From: Pseudomonadota bacterium
GTDB lineage: Bacteria > Pseudomonadota > Alphaproteobacteria > Caulobacterales > Caulobacteraceae
NCBI GenBank assembly: GCA_023445705.1
Contig: JAEXKM010000059.1
Coordinates: 1-12,261 of the forward strand
DNA length: 12,261 bases
Direction: 5' to 3'
Shown piece after piece: positions 5,196 to 12,261 of this stretch. Every line of letters starts with the position of its first letter. The first letter of the stretch is position 1. A model generated the notes under the pieces. It was not told the origin of the DNA, ran no database searches, and saw only the letters and a list, made by a program, of their open reading frames with translations. The position numbers and the translations under genes were made by a program.

Positions 5196-7073
5196 TCAGC
5201 GCCGGCCGAACAGGCGCTCGATGTCGGCCAGCTTGAGCTCCACATAGGTGGGGCGGCCGTGGTTGCACTGGCCCGAATGGGGCGTGGCCTCCATCTGGCG
5301 GAGCAGGGCGTTCATCTCCGGGGCCGTGAGGCGTCGGCCGGCGCGGACCGAGCCATGGCAGGCCATGGTTCCGCAGACCTCTTCCAGCCGCTCCTTGAGC
5401 GCCAGGGCCTGGCCGTTCTCGGAGAGGTCGTCGGCGATGTCGCGCACCAGGCCCGAGACGTCGGTCTCGCCCAGCAGCGCCGGAGTCTCGCGGACCAGGA
5501 CCGCGCCCGGCCCGAAAGATTCCAGGACCAGGCCCAGGGCCTCAAGCTCTTCGGTGCGGGCGACCACGCGCTCGGCCTCGGCAGGGTCGAGCTCGACCAC
5601 CTCCGGCAGCAGCAGGGCCTGGCGGGCGACACCGCCGCGTTCGGCCATCTCGACCTTCATCCGTTCGTAGACCAGGCGCTCGTGGGCCGCGTGCTGGTCG
5701 ACGATGACCACGCCGTCGCGGGTCTGGGCGACGATGTAGGTTTCGTGCACCTGGGCGCGGGCCGCGCCGAGCGGGAAGTCGACGGGGTCGAAGACCCCAG
5801 CGGGCGCCGGCGCTTCGTGAAGGCCAGGCTGGGAAAAGGTCTGGCCGGGCGCCCAGTCGGCGGGTTCGGCGCGGGCGGAAACCTCGGTCAAGCCGGGCAG
5901 GCTCTGGGCGGCGGCTGCCGCCACCGGGGCCCAGCCGCCCATCTGCCATGCGGAGAAACCCTGGGCCGAGGGCTGAGCCGGGTGATGGGATTGGGGCGAC
6001 CAGCCAGGCCGCAGGTTGGCGAGGGTGTCGCTGGCGACGGTGGTGGCGGCGCGGTGCCCGGCGCCGGCGAGGGCGTGGCGCAGGCCGCCGACGATCAGGC
6101 CGCGGACCAGGGCTGGGTCGCGGAAGCGCACCTCGGCCTTGGCCGGATGGACGTTGACGTCGACCAGCGAGGGATCGAGGTCGAGATAGAGCGCCACCAG
6201 CGGGTGACGATCGCGGGCCAGGAAGTCGGCGTAGGCGCCGCGCAGCGCCCCTTGGAGAAGGCGGTCGCGGACTGGGCGGCCGTTGACGAACAGATATTGG
6301 TGGGCGCTGTTGCCGCGGTTGTAGGTCGGCAGGCCCGCGAACCCGGTGAGGCGCACGCCCTCCCGCTCATGATCGATGGCCAGGGCGTTGTCGGAGAACT
6401 CACGGCCCATGATCGAGGAGAGCCGGGCCAGGCGCCCGTCTGGACCTTCGCTTTCGGCGGGAAGGCGCAGGGTGCGGCGGCCGTCGAGGTCGAGGGCGAA
6501 GGAGACCGCCTCGTGCGCCATGGCCTGGCGTTTGATCTCGTCGGCGATGGCCAGGGCCTCGGCCCGCTCGGACTTCATGAACTTGAGCCGGGCCGGCGTG
6601 GCGTAGAAGAGGTCGCGAACCTCGACCCGCGCTCCGTGGGGGCCGGGGAAGGCGGAGGGCGAGACCGCACCGACCGCACCGCCCTCGACCAGGATGGCGT
6701 GGGCGTCGGCGAGGCCGCGCGCCCGCGAGGAGATCGACAGTCGCGCCACCGAGCCGATGGAGGGCAGCGCCTCGCCCCGGAAGCCCAGGGTGTGGATGTG
6801 GAGGAGGTCGTAGTCGCCGGCCTCGTCAGGGCCGAGCTTTGAGGTGGCGTGGCGCTCGATGGCCAGGGCGAGCTCGTCGGGCGAGAGGCCGCAACCGTCG
6901 TCGGCGATCAGGATTCGGGTCAGGCCGCCGCCGTCCGCCTGCACCTCGATGGAACGGGCGCCGGCGTCCAATGCGTTTTCCACCAGTTCCTTCACGGCGC
7001 TGGCAGGCCGCTCCACCACCTCGCCGGCGGCGATGCGGTTGACGGTTTCGGGCGGGAGACGACGGATAGGCAT
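5196..7073 (-). CDS. mutL: DNA mismatch repair protein MutL, endonuclease type
   Basis: MutL is the ATP-dependent matchmaker that couples MutS mismatch recognition to strand incision. From ATG 7073 the 625-residue product starts with the canonical MPIRRLPPETVNRIAAGEVV; a GTG at 7091 would add six residues. The GHKL ATPase has ELVENALDAG (29-38), DDGCGL (58-63), ATSKL (76-80) and GFRGEAL (97-103). A Pro/Ala/Gln-rich linker spans about 340-435. The C-terminal domain has the nuclease motif DQHAAHERLVYE (459-470, matching DQHAxxExxxxE), ACHGSVR (571-577), CNHGRP (603-608) and terminal FGR (622-624), the metal-site set of MutL proteins from bacteria without MutH. QALLLP (485-490) fits the beta-clamp-binding motif. 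No mutS is in the window. No strong ribosome-binding site precedes the ATG. Convergent with the GDYXXLXY gene, with 3 bp between stops. Confidence 0.97.
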   Translation of the reverse strand: MPIRRLPPETVNRIAAGEVVERPASAVKELVENALDAGARSIEVQADGGGLTRILIADDGCGLSPDELALAIERHATSKLGPDEAGDYDLLHIHTLGFRGEALPSIGSVARLSISSRARGLADAHAILVEGGAVGAVSPSAFPGPHGARVEVRDLFYATPARLKFMKSERAEALAIADEIKRQAMAHEAVSFALDLDGRRTLRLPAESEGPDGRLARLSSIMGREFSDNALAIDHEREGVRLTGFAGLPTYNRGNSAHQYLFVNGRPVRDRLLQGALRGAYADFLARDRHPLVALYLDLDPSLVDVNVHPAKAEVRFRDPALVRGLIVGGLRHALAGAGHRAATTVASDTLANLRPGWSPQSHHPAQPSAQGFSAWQMGGWAPVAAAAAQSLPGLTEVSARAEPADWAPGQTFSQPGLHEAPAPAGVFDPVDFPLGAARAQVHETYIVAQTRDGVVIVDQHAAHERLVYERMKVEMAERGGVARQALLLPEVVELDPAEAERVVARTEELEALGLVLESFGPGAVLVRETPALLGETDVSGLVRDIADDLSENGQALALKERLEEVCGTMACHGSVRAGRRLTAPEMNALLRQMEATPHSGQCNHGRPTYVELKLADIERLFGRR

Positions 7074-7252
7074 GGTCACGCTCTGCTTCACTCGTCACTA
7101 TATGGCGATTCCGGGGGGGCAGAGCCTTTTTCAACGGGCTGGCGGATGTCTCAGCCCGTTGAAAAAGGCTCTAATATCTTGATGTTAGCGCGCGTTCAGG
7201 CGGCGAAACCGCCTATACTTTCGCCTAACGCGCTCGAGTCCGGAAGGTGAGT
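7074..7252. promoter_or_regulatory. Divergent promoter region between mutL and the TraB/GumN-family gene
   Basis: This 179-bp gap must drive both genes. On the plus strand TATACT at 7214-7219 is a good -10 candidate lying 23 bp before the GGAAGG ribosome-binding site (7242-7247), but no clear -35 is placed. On the minus strand TATAGT (7102-7097) could be a -10 for mutL. Around the plus-strand -10, GGCGAAA (7202-7208) pairs with TTTCGCC (7219-7225), and AGGCGG (7199-7204) with CCGCCT (7209-7214), giving mutually exclusive hairpins. A GANTC site is at 7236-7240. The large inverted repeat at 7121-7172 is listed separately. Confidence 0.4.
7121..7172. repeat. Perfect 21-bp inverted repeat with 10-base loop
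   Basis: The arm 7121-7141 (AGAGCCTTTTTC..GGGCTG) is exactly complementary to 7152-7172 (CAGCCC..GAAAAAGGCTCT), with spacer 7142-7151. The stem is far longer than an ordinary intrinsic terminator, sits between divergent rather than convergent genes, and has no T-run on either flank. It may be a genomic palindromic repeat, a cruciform-forming site, or an RNA hairpin in a 5' leader. It lies about 50-100 bp upstream of the mutL start. Confidence 0.85.
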
Positions 7253-8227
7253 ATGAAGTCGGTCAAACCAGCTCTTGGCGTTGCGGTCCTGATGGCGGCG
7301 CTCGCCGTCTCTCCGGCGCCTGCCCAGGTGCCGCTGACTCCTGCTCAGCAGGATCCGAACGATCCGGACGGCACACTGGTCGAGGAACTGGTGGTCACCG
7401 CCCGCCTGCCCGGGCCGGCCTGGTGGCGGGTGTCGAACGGCGAATCTACGGTCTATGTGCTGGGCGCGCCGAGCGTCATGCCCAAGAGCTTCGCCTGGGA
7501 CCGCAGCGTGCTGGAGCGGCATCTGAAGGACGCCAACGAGGTCATCATGCCGTTCAACAGCGTGCGGGTCGGAGTGCTGAACGCGCCGGGTACGCTGCTG
7601 CGCGCCGCCCAGATCAAGGGCGGACCGGTCGAGGATGAACTGCCCGAGCCCTTGAAGAGCCGCTTCATCCGCGCCCGTGAGGCTGCGGGCGAACCGGCCA
7701 AGCGCTATGGCTACAAGAACGAACTGGCCGCGGCGATCACCCTGGTCGGGGACTATCGCTCGAAGACGCGGCTGACGGCGTCGGACCCGGCCAAGACCAT
7801 CGGCTGGGTCGCCCAGTCGATGGGCGTGAAGATCCAGAAGAAGGCCTATGACATCGGCCCTCTGCTGGGGGCGGCGGTGCGCACGCCGAAGTCTGCGCAG
7901 CGGGCCTGCCTGCAGGAGGCGCTGGACGAGGTCGAGGCCGGGCCGCAGCCGGTGCGGCGGGCCGCCGAGGCCTGGGCGCAGGGCGACGTGCGCGGGGCGT
8001 TGAACGTCGAGCGCGGCTACGACCGCTGCATGATCGCCGCGCCAGGGGCGGTGAAGATCGACGCCCAGATGAAGGCCGACCAGGCCGCGGCGATCGAACG
8101 CGCCCTGCAGAAGCCCGGCCATGCCGTCGCGGTGGTGCAACTGCGCCCGCTGCTGAGCCAGGGCGGGGTGCTCGATCGGCTGAGGGCCAAGGGCTACGAG
8201 ATCAAGACGCCCGGCGACGAGGGGTAG
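7253..8227 (+). CDS. Exported TraB/GumN-family protein lacking both GxxH motifs
   Basis: ATG 7253 lies five bases after GGAAGG (7242-7247); an in-frame GTG at 7247 is less likely. The 324-residue product has a signal peptide (about 1-24, cleavage after APA). The family opening WWRVSNGESTVYVLG is present, and so are the C-terminal cysteine-bounded helical segment and the closing GGVLDRLRAKGYEI. The TraB/GumN/Tiki fold is a putative metalloprotease with two GxxH signatures. Here the first is GAPS (71-74; the usual form is GTxH), and at the second position the sequence reads VQLR (295-298) instead of a G-x-x-H. Both presumed metal-binding histidines are therefore missing, and a non-catalytic periplasmic role is likely. 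It is monocistronic by context, with a REP-like palindrome after its stop. Confidence 0.8.
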   Translation: MKSVKPALGVAVLMAALAVSPAPAQVPLTPAQQDPNDPDGTLVEELVVTARLPGPAWWRVSNGESTVYVLGAPSVMPKSFAWDRSVLERHLKDANEVIMPFNSVRVGVLNAPGTLLRAAQIKGGPVEDELPEPLKSRFIRAREAAGEPAKRYGYKNELAAAITLVGDYRSKTRLTASDPAKTIGWVAQSMGVKIQKKAYDIGPLLGAAVRTPKSAQRACLQEALDEVEAGPQPVRRAAEAWAQGDVRGALNVERGYDRCMIAAPGAVKIDAQMKADQAAAIERALQKPGHAVAVVQLRPLLSQGGVLDRLRAKGYEIKTPGDEG

Positions 8228-8249
8228 GCGCCCCTTTCCGCGACCATCT

Positions 8250-8300
8250 GGTGTTCATGGGTCCCGGTCTTCAGCCTACGGCCGAAACCGGGATGACACC
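8250..8300. terminator. Large imperfect palindrome between convergent genes (bidirectional terminator or REP-like element)
   Basis: The arms TCCCGGTCTTCAGCC (8262-8276) and GGCCGAAACCGGGA (8280-8293) pair around a TAC loop with one bulged C and one A-C mismatch. Flanking GGTGTTCAT (8250-8258) and ATGACACC (8293-8300) extend the symmetry. It fills the gap between the stop of the TraB/GumN gene (8225-8227) and that of the BamF-like gene (8309-8307), where a shared terminator is expected. No T-run follows on either strand, so a dispersed intergenic repeat acting as a transcript end or barrier is equally possible. Confidence 0.6.
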
Positions 8301-8306
8301 GTGGGC

Positions 8307-8876
8307 CTAGAGGCCTGGCAGCTTGATGCGGGTCTGCTTTTCGCGGGAGATGACGACGGGGGCTCCGCCGGTCAGGTCCTTGATCTTGGCTTCTTCGGCG
8401 GCCGCGTCGACCGGGGCCGGGACGTTGTCGCCAGCGGCGGTCTTGGTGGCGGCCGAGGCGCCCGAGCTGTCGCCCTTCCAGAACATCACCTTGTCCGAGA
8501 ACGACTTTTCCTTGTGGGAAAGGTCGCCGGTCTCGTCGTCGACGACGTAACGGATCAGCGGGTCGGCCTTGTCGGCGCCGGCCTTGGCGACGAGGGCCTT
8601 CTCGCCTTCCGAGCGGGCCTGGGCTTCGCGCTGGCCGAGCAGGGCGTTACGGGCGGCGCTCTCCGGCTGCAGTTCCTGCGGGCGCGGTTCGCCGGGCGCC
8701 GGCGGGCGCAGGGCGTATTCCGGCGGGACCACGAGGGGCGCCTTGGAGACGACCCGGAACTCGTCGGGGGTGACCTTGCTCATGCCCAGCGCGTTGCGGG
8801 TCGAGCCGCAGCCCGCGAGGCTCACGCCGGCGATCGCCACCAGGGCGGACGCGACTAGCACACGGTTCAGACTCAT
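8307..8876 (-). CDS. bamF: DUF3035 lipoprotein, probable BAM-complex subunit BamF
   Basis: ATG 8876 has GGAG nine bases upstream and starts a textbook lipoprotein signal, MSLNRVLVASALVAIAGVSL, with lipobox LAGC and Cys23 as the lipidated residue. The mature 167-residue protein opens with a short conserved block, TPDEFRVVSKAPLVVPPEYALRPPAPGE (36-63), then a long polar, probably disordered, Ala/Glu/Lys-rich region. This is the DUF3035 pattern, identified in alphaproteobacteria as BamF, an outer-membrane lipoprotein of the beta-barrel assembly machinery whose conserved block resembles part of BamC. The frame is open upstream to 8948, but the lipobox and ribosome-binding site settle the start. 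It lies 77 bp downstream of lspA, whose product would mature it. The DUF3035 call is firmer than the BamF name. Confidence 0.78.
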   Translation of the reverse strand: MSLNRVLVASALVAIAGVSLAGCGSTRNALGMSKVTPDEFRVVSKAPLVVPPEYALRPPAPGEPRPQELQPESAARNALLGQREAQARSEGEKALVAKAGADKADPLIRYVVDDETGDLSHKEKSFSDKVMFWKGDSSGASAATKTAAGDNVPAPVDAAAEEAKIKDLTGGAPVVISREKQTRIKLPGL

Positions 8877-8953
8877 CAAGTTCAGCTCCGAAAGCCGCCC
8901 CCCGGCGGGAAAGACCGGTAGATAGCGCATGCGAGGGCAGGCCGCCAATGCGA

Positions 8954-9499
8954 TTAAACAGCCGAATCCTTACGCATGGAATCGAGCAACAAGAAGACCA
9001 CGCCCACAGTAATGGCGCTGTCGGCGACGTTGAACACCCAGGGGAAGAAGCCCAGGCGCTGGAAATCCAGGAAATCGACCACGGCGCCGAAGCGGAAGCG
9101 GTCGATGGCGTTGCCGATGGCGCCGCCGATGACCAGGCCGAGCCCAACGCCCAGCAACGGCCGCTGGGCCTTGCGAACCCAGAAGGCCAGGACCACGGCC
9201 ACGCCCAGCGAGAAGAGGGTCAGCGCCCAGCGCACCAGGTCCACCTCGGCCCGGAAGAGGCCGAAGCTGACGCCCTTGTTCCAGACCATGGTCAGGGAGA
9301 AGGGGCCGGCGATCGGCGTCGAGAACCGCGAGGGCAGGTCGTAGACGTAAAGGATCCAGTACTTGGAGATCTGGTCGACGACGATGACCAGGACCGCCAG
9401 CGCGTAGGCGGCCCAGCCGATTTTGGACACTGCTTTCAAGGACTCACCCGTCTGCGCTTCGGCGGGCGCCGAAGTGACCGGATTGTTGGTCGATCCCAT
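8954..9499 (-). CDS. lspA: Lipoprotein signal peptidase (signal peptidase II) LspA
   Basis: LspA is the inner-membrane aspartyl protease that cuts the signal peptide off diacylglyceryl-modified prolipoproteins just before the lipidated Cys. From ATG 9499 the product is 181 residues, with about 25 residues before the first of four membrane helices (about 28-50, 88-108, 114-131, 155-174). Family motifs are VDQISKYWI (41-49), NKGVSFG (74-80), GGAIGNAIDR (125-134), VVDFLDF (140-146) and FNVADSAITVG (156-166). The catalytic pair would be Asp142 and Asp160. The start lies 8 bp after the ileS stop; ileS-lspA is a widespread operon pair. The upstream extension to 9619 would overlap ileS and is Arg/Pro-rich, so it is not used. 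The short gap suggests translation coupled to ileS, as no strong ribosome-binding site is seen. Confidence 0.95.
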   Translation of the reverse strand: MGSTNNPVTSAPAEAQTGESLKAVSKIGWAAYALAVLVIVVDQISKYWILYVYDLPSRFSTPIAGPFSLTMVWNKGVSFGLFRAEVDLVRWALTLFSLGVAVVLAFWVRKAQRPLLGVGLGLVIGGAIGNAIDRFRFGAVVDFLDFQRLGFFPWVFNVADSAITVGVVFLLLDSMRKDSAV

Positions 9500-9507
9500 G
9501 GCCGGCT

Positions 9508-12261
9508 TCAAGCGTGCGAAGCGTCCCAGGCGGCCACCGCATCGGCGTCGCGCAGGGAGAGGTCGGGATAGCGGGGGTCGGAGCCGACCTCCGGAAGGAT
9601 CCGCCAGGAGCGGGCGCATTTGCGGCCCTCGGCGCGGAGCGGCTCGACCGCCACGCCGGCGACCTCGGAGAGCCTGAAGGCCTCGGCCGGGCCTTCGCCC
9701 GCGACCAGGGTCGCCTGGCTGGTGCGGAACACCTCGGCGGCGTCTAGGCCCTCGAAGGCGGCGAGCAGGGCGGCGTCGGCGACATGCACGCGGGGGGCGG
9801 CTTCAAGGGCTGCGCCCATGCGCTTCTCGCGGCGTTCGATCTCAAGCGCGCCGGTGACCACCGAGGTCACGGCCTGGACCTTGGCCCAGCGTTCGGCCTC
9901 GGCGGGGTTGGCCCACTCGGCGGGCGTGGTCGGGATCACGCGCAGGGCGTTGGCGTGGCCCTGCGGGTAGCGGGTGCTCCAGGCCTCTTCCATGGTGAAG
10001 GGCATGAGCGGGCCGAGCCAGGCGGTCAGGCGCTCGAACACCGCGTCCATCACCGTGCGGGCGGCTCTACGGCGGATTTCGGTGGGCTGGTCGCAGTAGA
10101 GGCTGTCGCGGCGGATGTCGAAGAATAGCGAGGAGAGCTCGTTCTGGCAGAACTCGATCAGCGGCCGGATGACGTCCTGGAAGACATAGCCCTCGTAGGC
10201 GGCGCGGACCTGGGCGTCGAGCTCCCACAGGCGGTGCAGGATGAAGCGTTCCAACGGCGGCATCTGGTCGAGCTCGACCGCCTCGTCCGGCGAGTAGTCG
10301 GCCAGGGCGCCCAGCATGTAGCGGACAGTGTTGCGCAGCTTGCGATAGGCGTCGGAGGTGGTCTGGAGGACCGTCTTGCCGATGCGGCTGTCGTCCGAAT
10401 AGTCGATCATCGCGGCCCAGAGGCGGATGATTTCGGCGCCGGACTCGCGGATCACCACTTCCGGATCCACGACATTGCCCTTGGACTTGGACATCTTCTC
10501 GCCGTTCTCGTCCATGGTGAAGCCATGGGTGAGGATCGCGTCGTAGGGCGCGCGGCCGCGGGTGCCCGAGCTTTCCAGCAGCGAGGATTGGAACCAGCCG
10601 CGGTGCTGGTCGGAGCCTTCCAGATAGAGGTCGGCGGGCCAGCGGGTGTGGGCGCGGTTTTCCAGGGTGAAGGCGTGGGTCGAGCCGGAGTCGAACCAGA
10701 CGTCGAGGATGTCCTCGACCTTCTCGAAGCGCTCGGGGTCGTGTTCGCCCAGGAAGTCGCTGACGGGCCGCGTGAACCAGGCGTCCGCGCCCTCGGCGGC
10801 GATGGCCGCGACGATACGGGCGTCGACCTGCGGATCGTGCAGGGGCTGGCCGGTTTCCTTGTCGACGAACATGGCCAGCGGCGCGCCCCAGGCGCGCTGG
10901 CGGCTGATCAGCCAGTCGGGGCGGGTCTCGACCATCGAGCGGATGCGGTTCTTGCCGCCGGCCGGGTAGAAGGCGGTGGCCTCGATGGACTCCAGGGCGG
11001 TCTCGCGCAGGGTGCGGCCGCCGAGCTCGGGCGTGTCCACCGGCTCGTCCATGCGGATGAACCACTGGGGCGTGTTGCGGAAGATCACCGGCGCCTTGGA
11101 GCGCCAGGAGTGCGGGTAGGAGTGCTCCATGCGGCCGCGGGCCAGCAGGCGGCCCGCCTCGATGAGCTTTTCCATGACCGCCCCGTTGGCGGGGCCGAAC
11201 TTGCCGGCCTTCTTGCCCTCGGTCTCCAGCACCTTGAGGCCCGCGAACAGCGGCACGTGCGGATAGTAGGCGCCGTCCGGGTCGACGGTGTCGGGGATCT
11301 CGCGATGGCCGTGGGCCAGCCAGACGAGATAGTCGTCGGCGCCGTGGCCGGGGGCGGTGTGGACGAAGCCCGTACCGGCGTCGTCAGTGACATGGTCGCC
11401 GTCGAGCAGGGGCACCTGGAAGCCGTAATGGGTGTCGAGGGCGGCCAGCGGATGCTCGCAGACCATGCCCTGGCAATCGACGGCCTCGATCTTGCGGGCC
11501 TTGACGATCTTGGCGGCCTTGAAGACGTCGTCGGCGAGCTTTTCGGCGAGGATCAGCCGGTCGCCGGCCTTGGCCCACGGCTCGAACTCGAGTCCTTCTT
11601 CCATCGCCTCGACTTCGTAGACCGCGTAGTCGATGGAGTCGGAATAGGAGATGGCGCGGTTGGCGGGGATGGTCCACGGCGTCGTGGTCCAGATCACCAC
11701 GCTGGCGCCGCGGGTGGCGTCGGAGCCCTCGACCACCGGGAACTTCACCCAGATCGTGGGCGAAACGTGGTCGTGATACTCGACCTCGGCGTCGGCCAGG
11801 GCGGTGCGCTCGACCGGGCTCCACATCACCGGCTTGGAGCCGCGATAGAGCTGGTTCGAGGCCACGAACTTATGGAACTCGGCGACGATCGCGGCCTCGC
11901 TCGAATAGTCCATGGTCGCGTAGCGGTTTTCCCAGTCGCCGATCACGCCCAGGCGCTTGAAGCCGTCGCGCTGGACGTCGATCCAGTGGGCGGCGTACTC
12001 GCGGCAGCGGGTGCGGAACTCGGCCTTGGAGACCTCGTCCTTGCGGCGGCCCTGGCTGCGCAGCTCCTCCTCGATCTTCCACTCGATCGGCAGGCCGTGG
12101 CAGTCCCAGCCGGGGACGTAGTCGACGTCGTAGCCCAGCAGGAAGCGCGAGCGGACGACGAAGTCCTTCAGGGTCTTCTGCAGGGCGTGGCCGATGTGGA
12201 TGTCGCCATTGGCATAGGGGGGGCCGTCATGCAGCACATAGAGTGGCGCGTTCTGCTTCCG
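9508..12261 (-). CDS. ileS: Isoleucyl-tRNA synthetase IleS (N-terminus outside window)
   Basis: This class I synthetase charges tRNA-Ile and edits mischarged valine. The frame is open to the right edge (RKQNAPLYVLHDGPPYANGD..), so about 50 N-terminal residues are missing and 917 are present. HIGH is at 12198-12187. The editing domain has WTTTPWTIP and GTGFVHTAPGHG. The core continues with DVWFDSGSTHAF, GSDQHRGWFQSSL and KMSKSKGN (KMSKS at 10497-10483). An anticodon-binding domain follows (about 10340-9950), and a C-terminal domain. The usual IleRS zinc-binding end (CxxC..CxxC) is degenerate here: CARSW at 9618-9604 keeps one Cys, and the second pair reads LSLRD. First gene of an ileS-lspA(-bamF) minus-strand unit; the promoter is outside the window. 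Confidence 0.97.
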   Translation of the reverse strand, partial: RKQNAPLYVLHDGPPYANGDIHIGHALQKTLKDFVVRSRFLLGYDVDYVPGWDCHGLPIEWKIEEELRSQGRRKDEVSKAEFRTRCREYAAHWIDVQRDGFKRLGVIGDWENRYATMDYSSEAAIVAEFHKFVASNQLYRGSKPVMWSPVERTALADAEVEYHDHVSPTIWVKFPVVEGSDATRGASVVIWTTTPWTIPANRAISYSDSIDYAVYEVEAMEEGLEFEPWAKAGDRLILAEKLADDVFKAAKIVKARKIEAVDCQGMVCEHPLAALDTHYGFQVPLLDGDHVTDDAGTGFVHTAPGHGADDYLVWLAHGHREIPDTVDPDGAYYPHVPLFAGLKVLETEGKKAGKFGPANGAVMEKLIEAGRLLARGRMEHSYPHSWRSKAPVIFRNTPQWFIRMDEPVDTPELGGRTLRETALESIEATAFYPAGGKNRIRSMVETRPDWLISRQRAWGAPLAMFVDKETGQPLHDPQVDARIVAAIAAEGADAWFTRPVSDFLGEHDPERFEKVEDILDVWFDSGSTHAFTLENRAHTRWPADLYLEGSDQHRGWFQSSLLESSGTRGRAPYDAILTHGFTMDENGEKMSKSKGNVVDPEVVIRESGAEIIRLWAAMIDYSDDSRIGKTVLQTTSDAYRKLRNTVRYMLGALADYSPDEAVELDQMPPLERFILHRLWELDAQVRAAYEGYVFQDVIRPLIEFCQNELSSLFFDIRRDSLYCDQPTEIRRRAARTVMDAVFERLTAWLGPLMPFTMEEAWSTRYPQGHANALRVIPTTPAEWANPAEAERWAKVQAVTSVVTGALEIERREKRMGAALEAAPRVHVADAALLAAFEGLDAAEVFRTSQATLVAGEGPAEAFRLSEVAGVAVEPLRAEGRKCARSWRILPEVGSDPRYPDLSLRDADAVAAWDASHA

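Noticed and set aside
5259..6842. 527-codon open frame opposite mutL
   Set aside because: Antisense shadow from high third-position GC in mutL; no family resemblance and no ribosome-binding site, while mutL is complete with all motifs.
7121..7172. Reading the perfect inverted repeat as a standard intrinsic terminator
   Set aside because: It lies between divergent gene starts and neither side has a T-run; kept only as an unexplained palindrome.
1619..7240. GANTC (CcrM methylation) sites in intergenic gaps as a regulatory signal
   Set aside because: Sites at 1619, 1705, 3524 and 7236 are suggestive for Caulobacterales, but many others lie inside coding sequence in this window, so no enrichment can be claimed by eye.
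8948..9571. Plus-strand frame over lspA, and similar frames opposite the BamF-like gene
   Set aside because: Charged, low-complexity antisense shadows without recognisable domains; the minus-strand genes are well supported.
1..12261. tRNA, rRNA, insertion sequences, prophage or attachment sites
   Set aside because: No cloverleaf-like segment, transposase, integrase or target-site duplication was seen; the gaps are short and filled by the elements listed.

Overview
This is a very GC-rich, densely coding chromosomal stretch from an alphaproteobacterium, most likely Caulobacteraceae (Caulobacter or Phenylobacterium type). That assignment rests on the base composition, the R/G/P-rich pseudouridine-synthase-like tail joined to rsmD, an alphaproteobacterial BamF-type (DUF3035) lipoprotein, and a cytosolic hybrid kinase. 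It was made from protein character and gene order without a database search.

Left part (1-1401). The low-complexity C-terminal tail of a probable pseudouridine synthase runs in from the left edge. An in-frame TGA cuts it at 122-124, yet the same frame then stays open for 141 more codons and ends in a TGATG overlap with rsmD (16S rRNA m2G966 methyltransferase). A small YjhX/TopAI-type gene with no visible antitoxin partner lies tail-to-tail with rsmD and overlaps it by 18 bp.

Middle (1402-5198). An AT-richer control region of about 380 bp holds helically phased short repeats. It precedes a soluble hybrid histidine kinase whose receiver domain is broken by an apparent one-base deletion near 3221. 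A pair of inverted, REP/BIME-like repeats separates the kinase from a two-gene membrane operon (DUF2157 protein and GDYXXLXY-family protein, ATGA overlap). That operon runs head-on into mutL with 3 bp between the stop codons.

Right part (5196-12261). On the minus strand are mutL (endonuclease type, complete) and, further right, ileS (5' end outside the window), lspA and a BamF-like lipoprotein gene in the order ileS-lspA-bamF. Between them, on the plus strand, is an exported TraB/GumN-family protein that has lost both signature GxxH motifs. The mutL/TraB divergent gap holds a perfect 21-bp inverted repeat, and the TraB/bamF convergent gap holds a large imperfect palindrome.

Most of the window is housekeeping: RNA modification, mismatch repair, tRNA charging, and lipoprotein and outer-membrane biogenesis. 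I see no mobile element, CRISPR array, tRNA or rRNA. The points of interest are two apparently broken reading frames, several structured intergenic elements, a probable pseudoenzyme, an orphan toxin-family gene and a degenerate zinc site in IleS. I do not see a convincing new multi-gene system.
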